A stretch of 37,688 nucleotides of DNA from NCBI GenBank assembly GCA_021648285.1, contig JAKITC010000016.1:1-37688 (forward strand), written 5' to 3'. Under the pieces are notes generated by a model. The model was not told where the DNA came from. It saw only the letters and a list, made by a program, of their open reading frames with translations, and ran no database searches. Positions 1 to 7,782 of this stretch are shown here, one piece after another. This DNA comes from Sulfurimonas sp. (lineage in GTDB: Bacteria; Campylobacterota; Campylobacteria; Campylobacterales; Sulfurimonadaceae). Numbering within the stretch: position 1 is the stretch's first letter; each line of letters starts with the position of its first letter. Both the position numbers and the translations under genes were made by a program.

Positions 1-138
1 GTACACCTTATGCTACTGCGTAAGCTGGTCGGTAATTTGTATTGTTTGCATTTAAGCAATTGTGAGCCGCGTAACGGAAATGCTCAGTCCGACATGCAGT
101 TAGAAGCTACTTGATCCTGTCGAAGCCAAGTCGTCCCC
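1..138 (-). ncRNA. ssrA: tmRNA (SsrA), 5' part, cut by the left window edge
   Basis: On the minus strand the RNA opens with GGGGACGACTTGGCTTCGAC, the conserved tmRNA 5' end that forms the tRNA-like domain. The tag reading frame follows at 49 down to 8. It encodes A-N-N-T-N-Y-R-P-A-Y-A-V-A and then TAA, with GCA as resume codon, and resembles the Campylobacter and Helicobacter tags that end in PAYAKAA. tmRNA rescues stalled ribosomes and marks the peptide for proteolysis. The 3' half (pseudoknots and CCA end) lies left of position 1. Confidence 0.93.
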
Positions 139-147
139 ATATTTGTA

Positions 148-153
148 ATTATA
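148..153 (-). promoter_or_regulatory. -10 box of the tmRNA promoter
   Basis: TATAAT on the minus strand, ending 9 nt before the mature 5' end at 138. This leaves room for a start point a few bases upstream and RNase P trimming. No clear -35 box is visible, as is usual for sigma-70 promoters in Campylobacterota. Confidence 0.65.
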
Positions 154-279
154 ACAAATAATTCTAAATAATTTGTTAGTTGGCTGTTTTTTCTTTAGAA
201 GAGGCATAAATTAATGAAGCGAACTACTGTTCGTGAGTTGATTTATAACGGTATATAAAGGGAAAAGAGACAATTCAGG

Positions 280-355
280 TGGTGGCCAATCTCGGAATCG
301 AACCAAGGACACACTGATTTTCAGTCAGTTGCTCTACCGACTGAGCTAATTGGCC
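280..355 (-). tRNA. tRNA-Phe(GAA), copy 2 (downstream)
   Basis: A 76-nt cloverleaf with acceptor GGCCAAT/ATTGGCC, discriminator A and an encoded CCA end at 280-282. The anticodon loop CTGAAAA gives GAA (complement at 320-322). The T arm carries GGTTCGATTCC. It is identical to the copy exactly 100 bp away, and the two are probably co-transcribed on the minus strand. Confidence 0.97.
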
Positions 356-379
356 ATTATGATAAAAGTTTTTAAAAGG

Positions 380-455
380 TGGTGGCCAATCTCGGAATCG
401 AACCAAGGACACACTGATTTTCAGTCAGTTGCTCTACCGACTGAGCTAATTGGCC
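380..455 (-). tRNA. tRNA-Phe(GAA), copy 1 (promoter-proximal)
   Basis: Sequence identical to the tRNA at 280-355, with a GAA anticodon (complement at 420-422) and encoded CCA. Only 24 nt (356-379) separate the two genes. It lies 41 nt past the murD stop and has its own -10 box at 473-478. Confidence 0.97.
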
Positions 456-472
456 ATCTTTTAAAGAGCGAA

Positions 473-478
473 ATTATA
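473..478 (-). promoter_or_regulatory. -10 box for the tandem tRNA-Phe genes
   Basis: TATAAT on the minus strand, 17 nt before the first tRNA-Phe and just after the murD stop codon. It suggests the tRNAs are transcribed separately from mraY-murD. Confidence 0.65.
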
Positions 479-496
479 GCCACTGTGTACTGAATT

Positions 497-1699
497 TTAG
501 CTTATCTTCTTGATGGCATCTTTAAACTCATCACCTCTTTGTGCATATGAGCTAAACTCATCTAGGCTAGCGGCTGCCGGAGAGAGTAGGGCTACTTCAT
601 TTTCTTTTAGATTTTTGTCTATTTTACTGATAGCGTCTGCTAAATTATTACATAGTTCAAAGGAGATTTTGTACTCTTTCGCAAGGCTAGAGAGTTTATC
701 CTTATTAGAGCCAATATTGTAAATTTTAACATTGCAGTTCTTTAGATATTCAAACAGTTCACCTAAATCCACACCCTTATCATCACCACCTAAAATTAAA
801 TGTACATGTGACTCTTTATATCTATTTAGAGCAGCAATAGTGGCGTCGATATTTGTTGCTTTTGTATCGTTTACCCAGAGACGGTTCTTACTATCTCGAA
901 GCTCTTCTTGTCTATGCGGGTCAAGTACAAAAGAGTTTATCTTTTCATAATCAACTCTATCAAAAAGTATCTTGTCAACTGCCATTGCTAAAAGAGCGTC
1001 TGCAAGAAATGCACCTTTGAACTTTACTTTGTTGGTATCAATCTCAAAGTAAGATGCTAAATCATTTACATCTTCGTAATGAATGACATGTGCAGATGTC
1101 TTTACGTCTTTGTAATCGCTTGGAACTATTGCAATCTCACCCTCTTTCATAGACTCAATAGGTTTTAGTTTAGCATTTACATACTCATCTATACTTCCAT
1201 GCCAAGAGAGGTGGTCTGGGTTTATAGGCAGTAAAATATATATATTTGGAAGAGCCAAATTTGTGTAGTGCATAGTAAAAGAGCTGGTTTCTAGTATCCA
1301 CATGTCAGCATCTGGATTTAAATCCGCTAAAGGAGTTCCAATGTTTCCACCAGCTTCAGAGCCTTTGTCTTGTAAAAGGTGTTGCATCATCTGTGTTGTA
1401 GTTGTTTTGCCATTTGTTCCGCTTACCCATATGCAAAGCGGAGAATTTTCAGCAAAACAGTCATACTCGCTCATAAGATTTTTTGCTTGGAATATAAGAG
1501 GATTTGATGGCGGTATCCCAGGTGAGGGAATCTCTAAATCAGAGTGTTTTGGATTAAATTCAGATGACGGTCTAACTCTGAATCCATTCTCATCCGTAAA
1601 AGGTTTTACCGCCTTATCATCATAAAATACGGCATTAGGGTATAGCTTAGTTAATGATTTTGTAGTTTTGCCATAACCAAAAAGAGAGACTCTTGGCAT
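497..1699 (-). CDS. murD: UDP-N-acetylmuramoylalanine--D-glutamate ligase MurD
   Basis: Cytoplasmic Mur ligase that adds D-Glu to UDP-MurNAc-L-Ala in peptidoglycan precursor synthesis. The ATP-binding loop GTNGKTTTTQ lies near residue 95. Downstream are the Mur ligase central-domain stretch NPDHLSWHGS and the C-terminal domain stretch VNDTKATNIDA. At about 400 residues it is somewhat shorter than E. coli MurD (438), typical of this phylum. A TTG at 1702 and an ATG at 1699 are both possible starts. I prefer the ATG, whose first base is the last base of the mraY stop (TGATG), implying translational coupling. Cotranscribed after mraY. Confidence 0.95.
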   Translation of the reverse strand: MPRVSLFGYGKTTKSLTKLYPNAVFYDDKAVKPFTDENGFRVRPSSEFNPKHSDLEIPSPGIPPSNPLIFQAKNLMSEYDCFAENSPLCIWVSGTNGKTTTTQMMQHLLQDKGSEAGGNIGTPLADLNPDADMWILETSSFTMHYTNLALPNIYILLPINPDHLSWHGSIDEYVNAKLKPIESMKEGEIAIVPSDYKDVKTSAHVIHYEDVNDLASYFEIDTNKVKFKGAFLADALLAMAVDKILFDRVDYEKINSFVLDPHRQEELRDSKNRLWVNDTKATNIDATIAALNRYKESHVHLILGGDDKGVDLGELFEYLKNCNVKIYNIGSNKDKLSSLAKEYKISFELCNNLADAISKIDKNLKENEVALLSPAAASLDEFSSYAQRGDEFKDAIKKIS

Positions 1700-2760
1700 C
1701 AACGGATCTTTAGAGAGATTAGTGCAATAATATTAGATAAAACAGCAACTATCCAAAATCTAACAATAATCTTGTTTTCTGCCCACTTTTTCATCTCAAA
1801 GTGATGATGAATCGGTGCCATTAAAAAGACTCTTTTTTTTCTAAGCTTATAACTTCCTACCTGAAGAATCACAGACAGTGTCTCTATAACAAAGATAGAA
1901 CCAATCAAGATAAGTAGTATTTCACTTTTAGAAATGATTGCAAGATAGCCTAAAAAAGCCCCAATAGTGAGTGAGCCGCTATCACCCATAAAAACTTCAG
2001 CAGGGTGGCAGTTATACCATAAGAAGCCAGTCAGTGCTCCAATCAAAGCACTGGATACTATAGCTACTTCTCCTACATTGATATTTGGCATAAGTAGGTA
2101 AGAACTTATTGTTGCATGACCTGTAATATAAATGATAATACTAAATGATGTAAGAGCTACTATGGATGGAACAGTTGCAAGTCCATCCAGACCATCAGTC
2201 AGATTTACGGCATTTGAAGTCGCAATCATGACAATAATCCATAAAACAATAGCGTAGATACCCATGTCAGAAATGGGATTTTTAACAAATGGCACATAAA
2301 GATCAGTGTTGAAATCTGCAAAAAAGTATAGAAAAGATGCAACTATAAGGGCAGAAATGATTTGAAGTAGAAGCTTTGTTCTTGCTTTAAGACCAGCCAA
2401 GTTTTCATTTTTTCTAATCTTTGCATAATCGTCTTGAAAGCCGATTATTGCAAATATTCCAAGTGTGAGTATTGAGCCAAGAGCGTAAATATTTGTAAAT
2501 TTAATGCTGATCAGTGACGCCAATATAGTAGCACCAATAAAAACAATTCCACCCATAGTCGGTGTTTTGGCTTTTGCTTTATGGCTCTCAGGTGCCCACT
2601 CGTTGATTGGCTGAACACTTGAAGTTCTTTGTGCCCATCTTATAAAGCGTGGCATTAAAAATAGTGTGAAAAAAAGAGCTAAAAAGAATGATATTCCGGC
2701 TCTGATTGTAATATATCCAAGTATGTTGATGCCTAGTATTTCTGATAGCCAGTATAACAA
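1699..2760 (-). CDS. mraY: Phospho-N-acetylmuramoyl-pentapeptide-transferase MraY
   Basis: Integral membrane enzyme that moves phospho-MurNAc-pentapeptide onto undecaprenyl phosphate to make lipid I. It has about ten hydrophobic segments over 353 residues. Family signatures seen are GFQDDYAKI (the catalytic DD pair), NAVNLTDGLDGLA, FMGDSGSL and the histidine cluster APIHHHFE near the C-terminus. The start is TTG, preceded by AAGGA nine bases upstream. It is first in the mraY-murD operon and is transcribed divergently from gpmI. Confidence 0.96.
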   Translation of the reverse strand: MLYWLSEILGINILGYITIRAGISFFLALFFTLFLMPRFIRWAQRTSSVQPINEWAPESHKAKAKTPTMGGIVFIGATILASLISIKFTNIYALGSILTLGIFAIIGFQDDYAKIRKNENLAGLKARTKLLLQIISALIVASFLYFFADFNTDLYVPFVKNPISDMGIYAIVLWIIVMIATSNAVNLTDGLDGLATVPSIVALTSFSIIIYITGHATISSYLLMPNINVGEVAIVSSALIGALTGFLWYNCHPAEVFMGDSGSLTIGAFLGYLAIISKSEILLILIGSIFVIETLSVILQVGSYKLRKKRVFLMAPIHHHFEMKKWAENKIIVRFWIVAVLSNIIALISLKIR

Positions 2761-2790
2761 AGTGATAATTCCTTATAAAATAAAAATGAC

Positions 2791-2796
2791 ATTATA
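2791..2796 (-). promoter_or_regulatory. -10 box for mraY-murD
   Basis: TATAAT on the minus strand, 30 nt before the mraY TTG start. It is one base away from the opposing gpmI -10 box, so the two polymerases cannot bind at the same time. Confidence 0.6.
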
Positions 2797-2797
2797 G

Positions 2798-2803
2798 TAT
2801 AAT
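2798..2803 (+). promoter_or_regulatory. -10 box for gpmI
   Basis: TATAAT on the plus strand, 31 nt upstream of the gpmI TTG start and back-to-back with the mraY -10 box. A ribosome site AAGGGGA follows at 2824-2830. Confidence 0.6.
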
Positions 2804-2834
2804 TGCATAAAACTTTAGTTATTAAGGGGAAAAA

Positions 2835-4310
2835 TTGGCAAAAAAAGCTGTTTTAATAATAACAGATGGCATTGGATATAGTTGTAAAACTGAGTATAAC
2901 GCATTTTATAATGCCCAAAAACCAACATACGACAAACTCTTTAGTGATACTCCTCACTCTTTAATAGATACATTTGGACTTAGTGTTGGACTCCCAAAGG
3001 GACAGATGGGTAACTCTGAAGTTGGGCACATGAGCATAGGAAGCGGAAGGGTTTTGTATCAGGATTTAGTAAAAATATCTTTAGCACTTTCTGAAAATAC
3101 TTTAGAAAAAAACACAGTATTGCAAAATCTTTTTAATACTACAAAGAGATTACACCTTATAGGGCTTATGAGTGATGGAGGTGTTCACTCTCATATAGAT
3201 CATTTTATGGGTATTGCTGATATTGCGGCTAAAGAGGGTATAGAGGTTTTTTTACATCTTATTACTGATGGCAGAGATGTCTCTCCAACTTCTGCACAAA
3301 ACTACTTAAAAAAGGTCAAAGAACATCTAAATGAAAATGTTAAGATAGCTACTATAAGTGGTCGTTTTTACACAATGGATAGAGATAATCGCTGGGAAAG
3401 AGTCCAAAGAGGTTATGATGCTATAGTAAATGCAACACCAAAAACTAATTTTGATCCAGCCAGCTATATTGGCTCATCGTATGCTTTAGGTGACACCGAT
3501 GAGTTCGTTGCACCTACTGCTTTTGAAGGTTATGACGGTTTTGAAGATGGAGACAGTGTTCTTACTATTAACTTTAGAAGCGACAGAATGAGAGAGATAG
3601 TTTCGGCTATAGGCGATAAGAGTTTCAGCGGATTTAATAAGCGACATGTGGAAGTGGATTTAGTAACAATAACAGAGTATGATAAGAGCTTTTCTTTTCC
3701 TGTGCTATTTAGAAAAGATGTGCCGAAAAATACACTGGCAGAAGTTATTTCAAGAAATGGGCTAAGACAGCTTCACACGGCAGAAACTGAGAAGTATGCA
3801 CATGTTACTTTTTTCTTAAATGGCGGGATTGATGAGCCTTATGAGAATGAGACAAGAGTATTGATACCATCTCCGGATGTAAAGACTTATGATGAGAAAC
3901 CTGAGATGAGTGCTAACGAAGTTGGAAATGTTGTCTTAAAAGCTATGGATGAAAAGTATGACTTTGTAGTTGTAAACTTCGCTAATGGCGATATGGTAGG
4001 ACATACCGGTAATTTTGAAGCAGCAAAAATTGCTGTCACAACAGTAGATACTCAGCTTGGTAAGATTATGAAAAAAGCTAAAGAGCAAGGGTATGCAGTT
4101 GTTATCACTTCTGACCATGGAAACTGTGAAGAGATGAGAGATGATGATGGCAATGTTTTAACAAATCATACGGTTGGTAAAGTATGGTGTTTTGTTGAAG
4201 CAGATGGAGTTACTAAGGTTGAAACCGGAGGATTAAATAATATTGCCCCGACAGTTTTAAAATTAATGAATATAGAGGTCCCTCAAGAGATGGATCACGC
4301 ACTTATATAG
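2835..4310 (+). CDS. gpmI: 2,3-bisphosphoglycerate-independent phosphoglycerate mutase
   Basis: Mn-dependent cytoplasmic enzyme interconverting 3- and 2-phosphoglycerate in glycolysis and gluconeogenesis. It belongs to the alkaline-phosphatase superfamily. Seen: metal-binding ITDGIGYS at the N-terminus, the phosphorylated Ser61 in KGQMGNSEVGH, SDGGVHSHIDH, DGRDVSP, NFRSDRMRE, and the metal-binding pair NGDMVGHTG and TSDHGNCE. Its 491 residues are close to the usual 500-510. The start is TTG with a strong upstream AAGGGGA. fabG follows after 24 nt, so the two are probably cotranscribed. Confidence 0.96.
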   Translation: MAKKAVLIITDGIGYSCKTEYNAFYNAQKPTYDKLFSDTPHSLIDTFGLSVGLPKGQMGNSEVGHMSIGSGRVLYQDLVKISLALSENTLEKNTVLQNLFNTTKRLHLIGLMSDGGVHSHIDHFMGIADIAAKEGIEVFLHLITDGRDVSPTSAQNYLKKVKEHLNENVKIATISGRFYTMDRDNRWERVQRGYDAIVNATPKTNFDPASYIGSSYALGDTDEFVAPTAFEGYDGFEDGDSVLTINFRSDRMREIVSAIGDKSFSGFNKRHVEVDLVTITEYDKSFSFPVLFRKDVPKNTLAEVISRNGLRQLHTAETEKYAHVTFFLNGGIDEPYENETRVLIPSPDVKTYDEKPEMSANEVGNVVLKAMDEKYDFVVVNFANGDMVGHTGNFEAAKIAVTTVDTQLGKIMKKAKEQGYAVVITSDHGNCEEMRDDDGNVLTNHTVGKVWCFVEADGVTKVETGGLNNIAPTVLKLMNIEVPQEMDHALI

Positions 4311-4334
4311 TAAATAAAAAGGAAAGTAATTTAT

Positions 4335-5081
4335 ATGAAATTTAGTGGTAAAAATGTTTTAGTAACAGGTTCAAGTCGTGGTATTGGTGCAGAGATAGCA
4401 AAAACTTTAGCAGGATATGGTCTTAAAGTATGGGTAAATTATAGAAGCGGAGCTGCTGAAGCAGACGCTGTTAAAGATGCAATAGAAGCAGCCGGCGGCA
4501 GTGCTGCAGTTATTGGTTTTGATGTTAGTGATGATGCTGCATTTATAGAGGCAATAAAAACTATTATGGATAGTGACGGTGAGTTATCATACCTTGTTAA
4601 CAATGCAGGTATTACAAATGATAAATTAGCTCTTCGTATGAAAACTAACGAATTTATGAATGTTATCAATGCAAACCTTACTTCATGTTTTATTGGTTGT
4701 CGTGAATCCATGAAAGTTATGAGAAAGAAAAGATTTGGTTCAGTTGTAAATATCTCTTCAATTGTTGGCGAGACTGGTAATGGCGGACAAACAAGCTATG
4801 CAGCTTCTAAGGGCGGAGTAATCGCTATGACTAAGAGTTTTGCACTTGAAGCTGCAACAAGCGGAATTCGTTATAACAGTGTGACTCCAGGTTTCATCGC
4901 TACGGAAATGACAGAGGTGTTAAGTGATGAGGTAAAAGAGAGTTTCACTTCAAAAATTCCGATGAACCGCTTTGGAAGTGCTGGTGAAGTTGCAGAGGCA
5001 ACAGCTTTTTTACTTTCAGATAATTCAAGTTATATAACTGGTGAAACATTAAAAGTTAACGGTGGAATGAATATGGCATAA
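4335..5081 (+). CDS. fabG: 3-oxoacyl-[acyl-carrier-protein] reductase FabG
   Basis: NADPH-dependent reductase of the type II fatty-acid cycle, short-chain dehydrogenase family, 248 residues. Seen: nucleotide-binding TGSSRGIG near residue 12, NNAG in the central sheet, catalytic Ser in NISSIVG, the SYAASKGG Tyr/Lys pair, and the C-terminal TGETLKVNGGMNMA typical of FabG. AAGGAAAG precedes the ATG. It heads a fatty-acid block (fabG, acpP, fabF, accA), which makes FabG more likely than another SDR. Confidence 0.95.
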   Translation: MKFSGKNVLVTGSSRGIGAEIAKTLAGYGLKVWVNYRSGAAEADAVKDAIEAAGGSAAVIGFDVSDDAAFIEAIKTIMDSDGELSYLVNNAGITNDKLALRMKTNEFMNVINANLTSCFIGCRESMKVMRKKRFGSVVNISSIVGETGNGGQTSYAASKGGVIAMTKSFALEAATSGIRYNSVTPGFIATEMTEVLSDEVKESFTSKIPMNRFGSAGEVAEATAFLLSDNSSYITGETLKVNGGMNMA

Positions 5082-5097
5082 GAGATTTTTCTCTTAT
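5078..5097 (+). terminator. Weak hairpin overlapping the fabG stop codon
   Basis: ATAAGAG (5078-5084) pairs with CTCTTAT (5091-5097) around an A-T5 loop. The stem is short and AT-rich, and no long T run follows. It is at most a leaky terminator ahead of the separate acpP promoter. Confidence 0.4.
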
Positions 5098-5134
5098 TTA
5101 ACACAGCATTTTAAAATAATTAAGTTAATTATGC

Positions 5135-5140
5135 TATAAT
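5135..5140 (+). promoter_or_regulatory. -10 box for acpP
   Basis: TATAAT at 5135-5140, about 35 nt before the acpP ATG, in an AT-rich stretch. A ribosome site AGGAGC follows at 5165-5170. A dedicated promoter fits the high demand for acyl carrier protein. Confidence 0.65.
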
Positions 5141-5174
5141 TTCGTGAATTTAAACATAAAACATAGGAGCTAGA

Positions 5175-5402
5175 ATGGCACTTTTAGACGATATTAAAGA
5201 AGTAGTTGTAGAACAGTTGAGCGTTAACGCTGATGAAGTTAAAGAGGACGCGAAGTTTGTTGAGGATTTAGGTGCTGATAGCCTTGATGTAGTTGAATTA
5301 GTTATGGCTCTTGAAGAAAAATTTGATATTGAAATTCCTGATGATGAAGCAGAGAAAATTCAAACTGTTGCTGATGTAGTTAACTACATCGAAAGCAAGT
5401 AG
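5175..5402 (+). CDS. acpP: Acyl carrier protein
   Basis: Small acidic cytoplasmic protein of 75 residues that carries growing acyl chains on 4'-phosphopantetheine. The attachment serine is Ser36 in [13 protein letters not shown], the invariant DSL motif. Length and charge are typical. The ribosome site AGGAGC precedes the ATG. It sits between fabG and fabF as in most bacteria, with its own promoter and a hairpin after the stop. Confidence 0.98.
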   Translation: MALLDDIKEVVVEQLSVNADEVKEDAKFVEDLGADSLDVVELVMALEEKFDIEIPDDEAEKIQTVADVVNYIESK

Positions 5403-5415
5403 TAAGCTTAAAATT

Positions 5416-5436
5416 CTACTGAGAATTTCTCAGTAG
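5416..5436 (+). terminator. Attenuator-like hairpin between acpP and fabF
   Basis: CTACTGAGA (5416-5424) pairs perfectly with TCTCAGTAG (5428-5436) around a 3-nt loop, followed by TAAATATTTTTTAG. It starts 13 nt after the acpP stop and 73 nt before fabF. It looks like a partial terminator that would let acpP mRNA outnumber fabF mRNA. Confidence 0.65.
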
Positions 5437-5508
5437 TAAATATTTTTTAGTTATCAGAGTAGTTGCTGATTTTTAAAAAGTATTTTATATTTTCACGGAG
5501 ATTTTTGA

Positions 5509-6726
5509 ATGAGAAGAGTTGTAGTTACTGGGTTAGGCATGATAAATGCAGTTGGAAACGATAAAGAAAGTTCTTTTAAAGCTATATGTGATGGTGAGTG
5601 TGGAATAGATACAATAACTCTTTTTGATCCTGAAAACTATTCGGTTAAAATTGCAGGTCAAGTTAAAGATTTTGACCCATCAACAGTTATGGCTCCAAAA
5701 GAAGTTAAAAAAGCTGATAGATTTATTCATCTTGGTCTAAAAGCAGCTCAAGAAGCGATGCTTGATGCTAATTTACCTGAAGACACAGATATGGAAAGAA
5801 TGGGTATCAGTGCCGGCTCTGGAATAGGTGGACTTCCGTCTATAGAGAAAAACTCTATAATCATAGAAACTCGCGGACCTCGTAGAATATCTCCATTTTT
5901 TATCCCGGGAGCATTGGTAAATATGCTTGGTGGTTTTGTATCTATTGAGCACGGAACAAAAGGTCCAAATCTTTCAAGTGTTACAGCTTGTGCAGCAGGA
6001 ACTCATGCTATCAGCGAAGCATTTAAGACTATTGTTTGTGGTGGAGCTGACAAAATGCTGGTAGTTTCAGCGGAATGTGCCATAACTGGTGCAGGTGTTG
6101 GCGGTTTTGCTGCCATGAAAGCACTATCAACTAATAATGAAAATCCTAAGGGTGCTTCTCGTCCTTTTGATGCAGATCGTGATGGCTTTGTAATGGGAGA
6201 GGGCGGTGCAGCTCTTATTTTAGAAATTTATGAAGATGCAGTTGCTCGTGGTGCAAATATTTACGGTGAGATTATAGGTTTTGGTGAGAGCGGAGATGCA
6301 AATCATATCACTACACCAAGTCTTGACGGTCCGGCTCGTGCAATGAAAGCTGCATATAAAATGGCAGGCGAGCCTAAGCTTGACTATGTAAATGCGCATG
6401 GTACAAGTACCCCTATCAATGATAAAAACGAAACAGCAGCAGTAAGAGAATTACTTGGCGATAAAGAAAACTGTCCTCCAATGAGTTCTATCAAAGGTCA
6501 AATTGGTCACTGTCTTGGTGCTGCCGGCGGTATTGAAGCAGTTACATGTCTAATGGCTATGCGTGATGGTATTATCCCTCCGACAATCAATTATGAAACA
6601 CCTGATGAAAACTGTGATTTAGACTATGTAACAACTGGATCAAGAAAAGCTGAACTAAATATTGTAATGAGTAACTCATTTGGCTTTGGTGGAACAAACG
6701 GTGTTCTAATCTTTAAGAAAATCTAA
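5509..6726 (+). CDS. fabF: 3-oxoacyl-[acyl-carrier-protein] synthase II (FabF)
   Basis: Condensing enzyme that elongates acyl-ACP with malonyl-ACP. It has a thiolase fold and 405 residues, the expected size. The catalytic triad is visible: Cys161 in SSVTACAAGTHA, His in VNAHGTSTP, and His in KGQIGHCLGAAGG. The start MRRVVVTGLGMI is the classic FabF N-terminus, with GGAG upstream. accA follows after 15 nt. Confidence 0.97.
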   Translation: MRRVVVTGLGMINAVGNDKESSFKAICDGECGIDTITLFDPENYSVKIAGQVKDFDPSTVMAPKEVKKADRFIHLGLKAAQEAMLDANLPEDTDMERMGISAGSGIGGLPSIEKNSIIIETRGPRRISPFFIPGALVNMLGGFVSIEHGTKGPNLSSVTACAAGTHAISEAFKTIVCGGADKMLVVSAECAITGAGVGGFAAMKALSTNNENPKGASRPFDADRDGFVMGEGGAALILEIYEDAVARGANIYGEIIGFGESGDANHITTPSLDGPARAMKAAYKMAGEPKLDYVNAHGTSTPINDKNETAAVRELLGDKENCPPMSSIKGQIGHCLGAAGGIEAVTCLMAMRDGIIPPTINYETPDENCDLDYVTTGSRKAELNIVMSNSFGFGGTNGVLIFKKI

Positions 6727-6741
6727 GTATAAGGATTCAAT

Positions 6742-7677
6742 TTGGCTACATATTTAGACTTTGAGCATAAGATTAGATTTATTCAAGAGGATATTATCTC
6801 TGCGCAAGTTCGTCATGACGAAGGTGCAGTTGAGAGTCTTCAAAAAGATTTAGATAAGGCTGTTGTAAAAATATTCAATAATTTATCTCCATTTCAAAAA
6901 CTTCAGCTTGCACGTCACTTAGATAGACCATATGCACTTGATTATATAAATCTAATAATGAGAGATAAGTATGAGATTCATGGAGACAGACACTTCCGTG
7001 ATGATCCTGCAATTCTGTGTTACCTAGGCTATATAGGCGATGAAAAAGTTATGGTTATTGGTGAACAAAAGGGACGTGGAACTAAAAATAAAATAAAGAG
7101 AAATTTTGGTATGCCTCATCCTGAAGGGTACAGAAAAGCTCTTCGTGCAGCAAAAATGGCCGAAAAATTTAATATTCCTGTTCTAATGCTTATTGACACT
7201 CCGGGTGCATATCCTGGTATTGGTGCTGAAGAGAGAAACCAAAGTGAGGCAATCGCAAGAAACCTACTTGAGTTAGCTGAACTTAATACTCAAACAGTTT
7301 CCATAGTTATTGGTGAAGGTGGAAGTGGTGGTGCTCTTGCAATTGGTGTTGCCGATAAGTTTGCTATGATGAGATACTCTGTGTTTAGTGTTATTTCACC
7401 TGAGGGTTGTTCTGCGATTTTATGGAATGATCCTGCAAAAGCTGAAGCTGCTACAAATGCTATGAAAATTACAAGCGGAGATTTAAAAGAGTTAGATCTA
7501 ATCGATGATATAATTGATGAACCTTTAATAGGCGCTCACAGAGAAAGAGATGCAGCAGCAGCAGCTATAGCCGATTATTTTTTAAGTGAATTATCTAAAC
7601 TTCGTGATATGTCAGATAAAGAGAGAATGGATGCTAGGTATAAAAAATTGACTAGCGCCGGAGCTTTTGCAGAGTAA
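6742..7677 (+). CDS. accA: Acetyl-CoA carboxylase carboxyltransferase subunit alpha
   Basis: Alpha subunit of the carboxyltransferase that moves CO2 from biotin (on BCCP) to acetyl-CoA, giving malonyl-CoA for fatty-acid synthesis. It works as an A2B2 complex with AccD, which is not in this window. Seen: RPYALDYI and [11 protein letters not shown], the [22 protein letters not shown] block, [18 protein letters not shown], and the oxyanion-hole region [12 protein letters not shown]. The start is TTG after AAGGATTC. Its 311 residues are typical. Confidence 0.97.
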   Translation: MATYLDFEHKIRFIQEDIISAQVRHDEGAVESLQKDLDKAVVKIFNNLSPFQKLQLARHLDRPYALDYINLIMRDKYEIHGDRHFRDDPAILCYLGYIGDEKVMVIGEQKGRGTKNKIKRNFGMPHPEGYRKALRAAKMAEKFNIPVLMLIDTPGAYPGIGAEERNQSEAIARNLLELAELNTQTVSIVIGEGGSGGALAIGVADKFAMMRYSVFSVISPEGCSAILWNDPAKAEAATNAMKITSGDLKELDLIDDIIDEPLIGAHRERDAAAAAIADYFLSELSKLRDMSDKERMDARYKKLTSAGAFAE

Positions 7678-7690
7678 AAATTAAAAGAGT

Positions 7691-7782
7691 AACGCATTTT
7701 CTGCGTTGTTTACTTCGTCACATACTATAGTATGCTTCCTTAGCGGCGCCAGCGAAATAAAAGGGACTTGTTCCTTTTATTT
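7691..7782. repeat. Composite palindromic intergenic repeat, copy L1
   Basis: Three palindromes in the accA/exonuclease gap. AACGCA/TGCGTT lies at 7691-7707, followed by the perfect 14-bp CATACTATAGTATG at 7721-7734. A long hairpin follows with arms 7755-7766 and 7771-7782, AAATAAAAGGGA against TTCCTTTTATTT, around CTTG. The last hairpin overlaps the 3' end of the exonuclease gene and can act as a two-way terminator for the convergent genes. Between palindromes is AGCGGCGCCAGCGAA, which matches reversed copy L2. Confidence 0.6.

Noticed and set aside
200..260. CGAAC/GTTCG hairpin between the tRNAs and tmRNA as a terminator
   Set aside because: The stem is only 5 bp and no T run follows on the minus strand, so it is not a convincing terminator. 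The rest of 139-279 holds only the tmRNA promoter.
3936..4118. Minus-strand ORF inside gpmI, and similar ORFs opposite secD, secF, leuS, the diguanylate cyclase gene, folC and mfd
   Set aside because: All lie wholly antisense to strongly conserved genes, with no ribosome site or domain.
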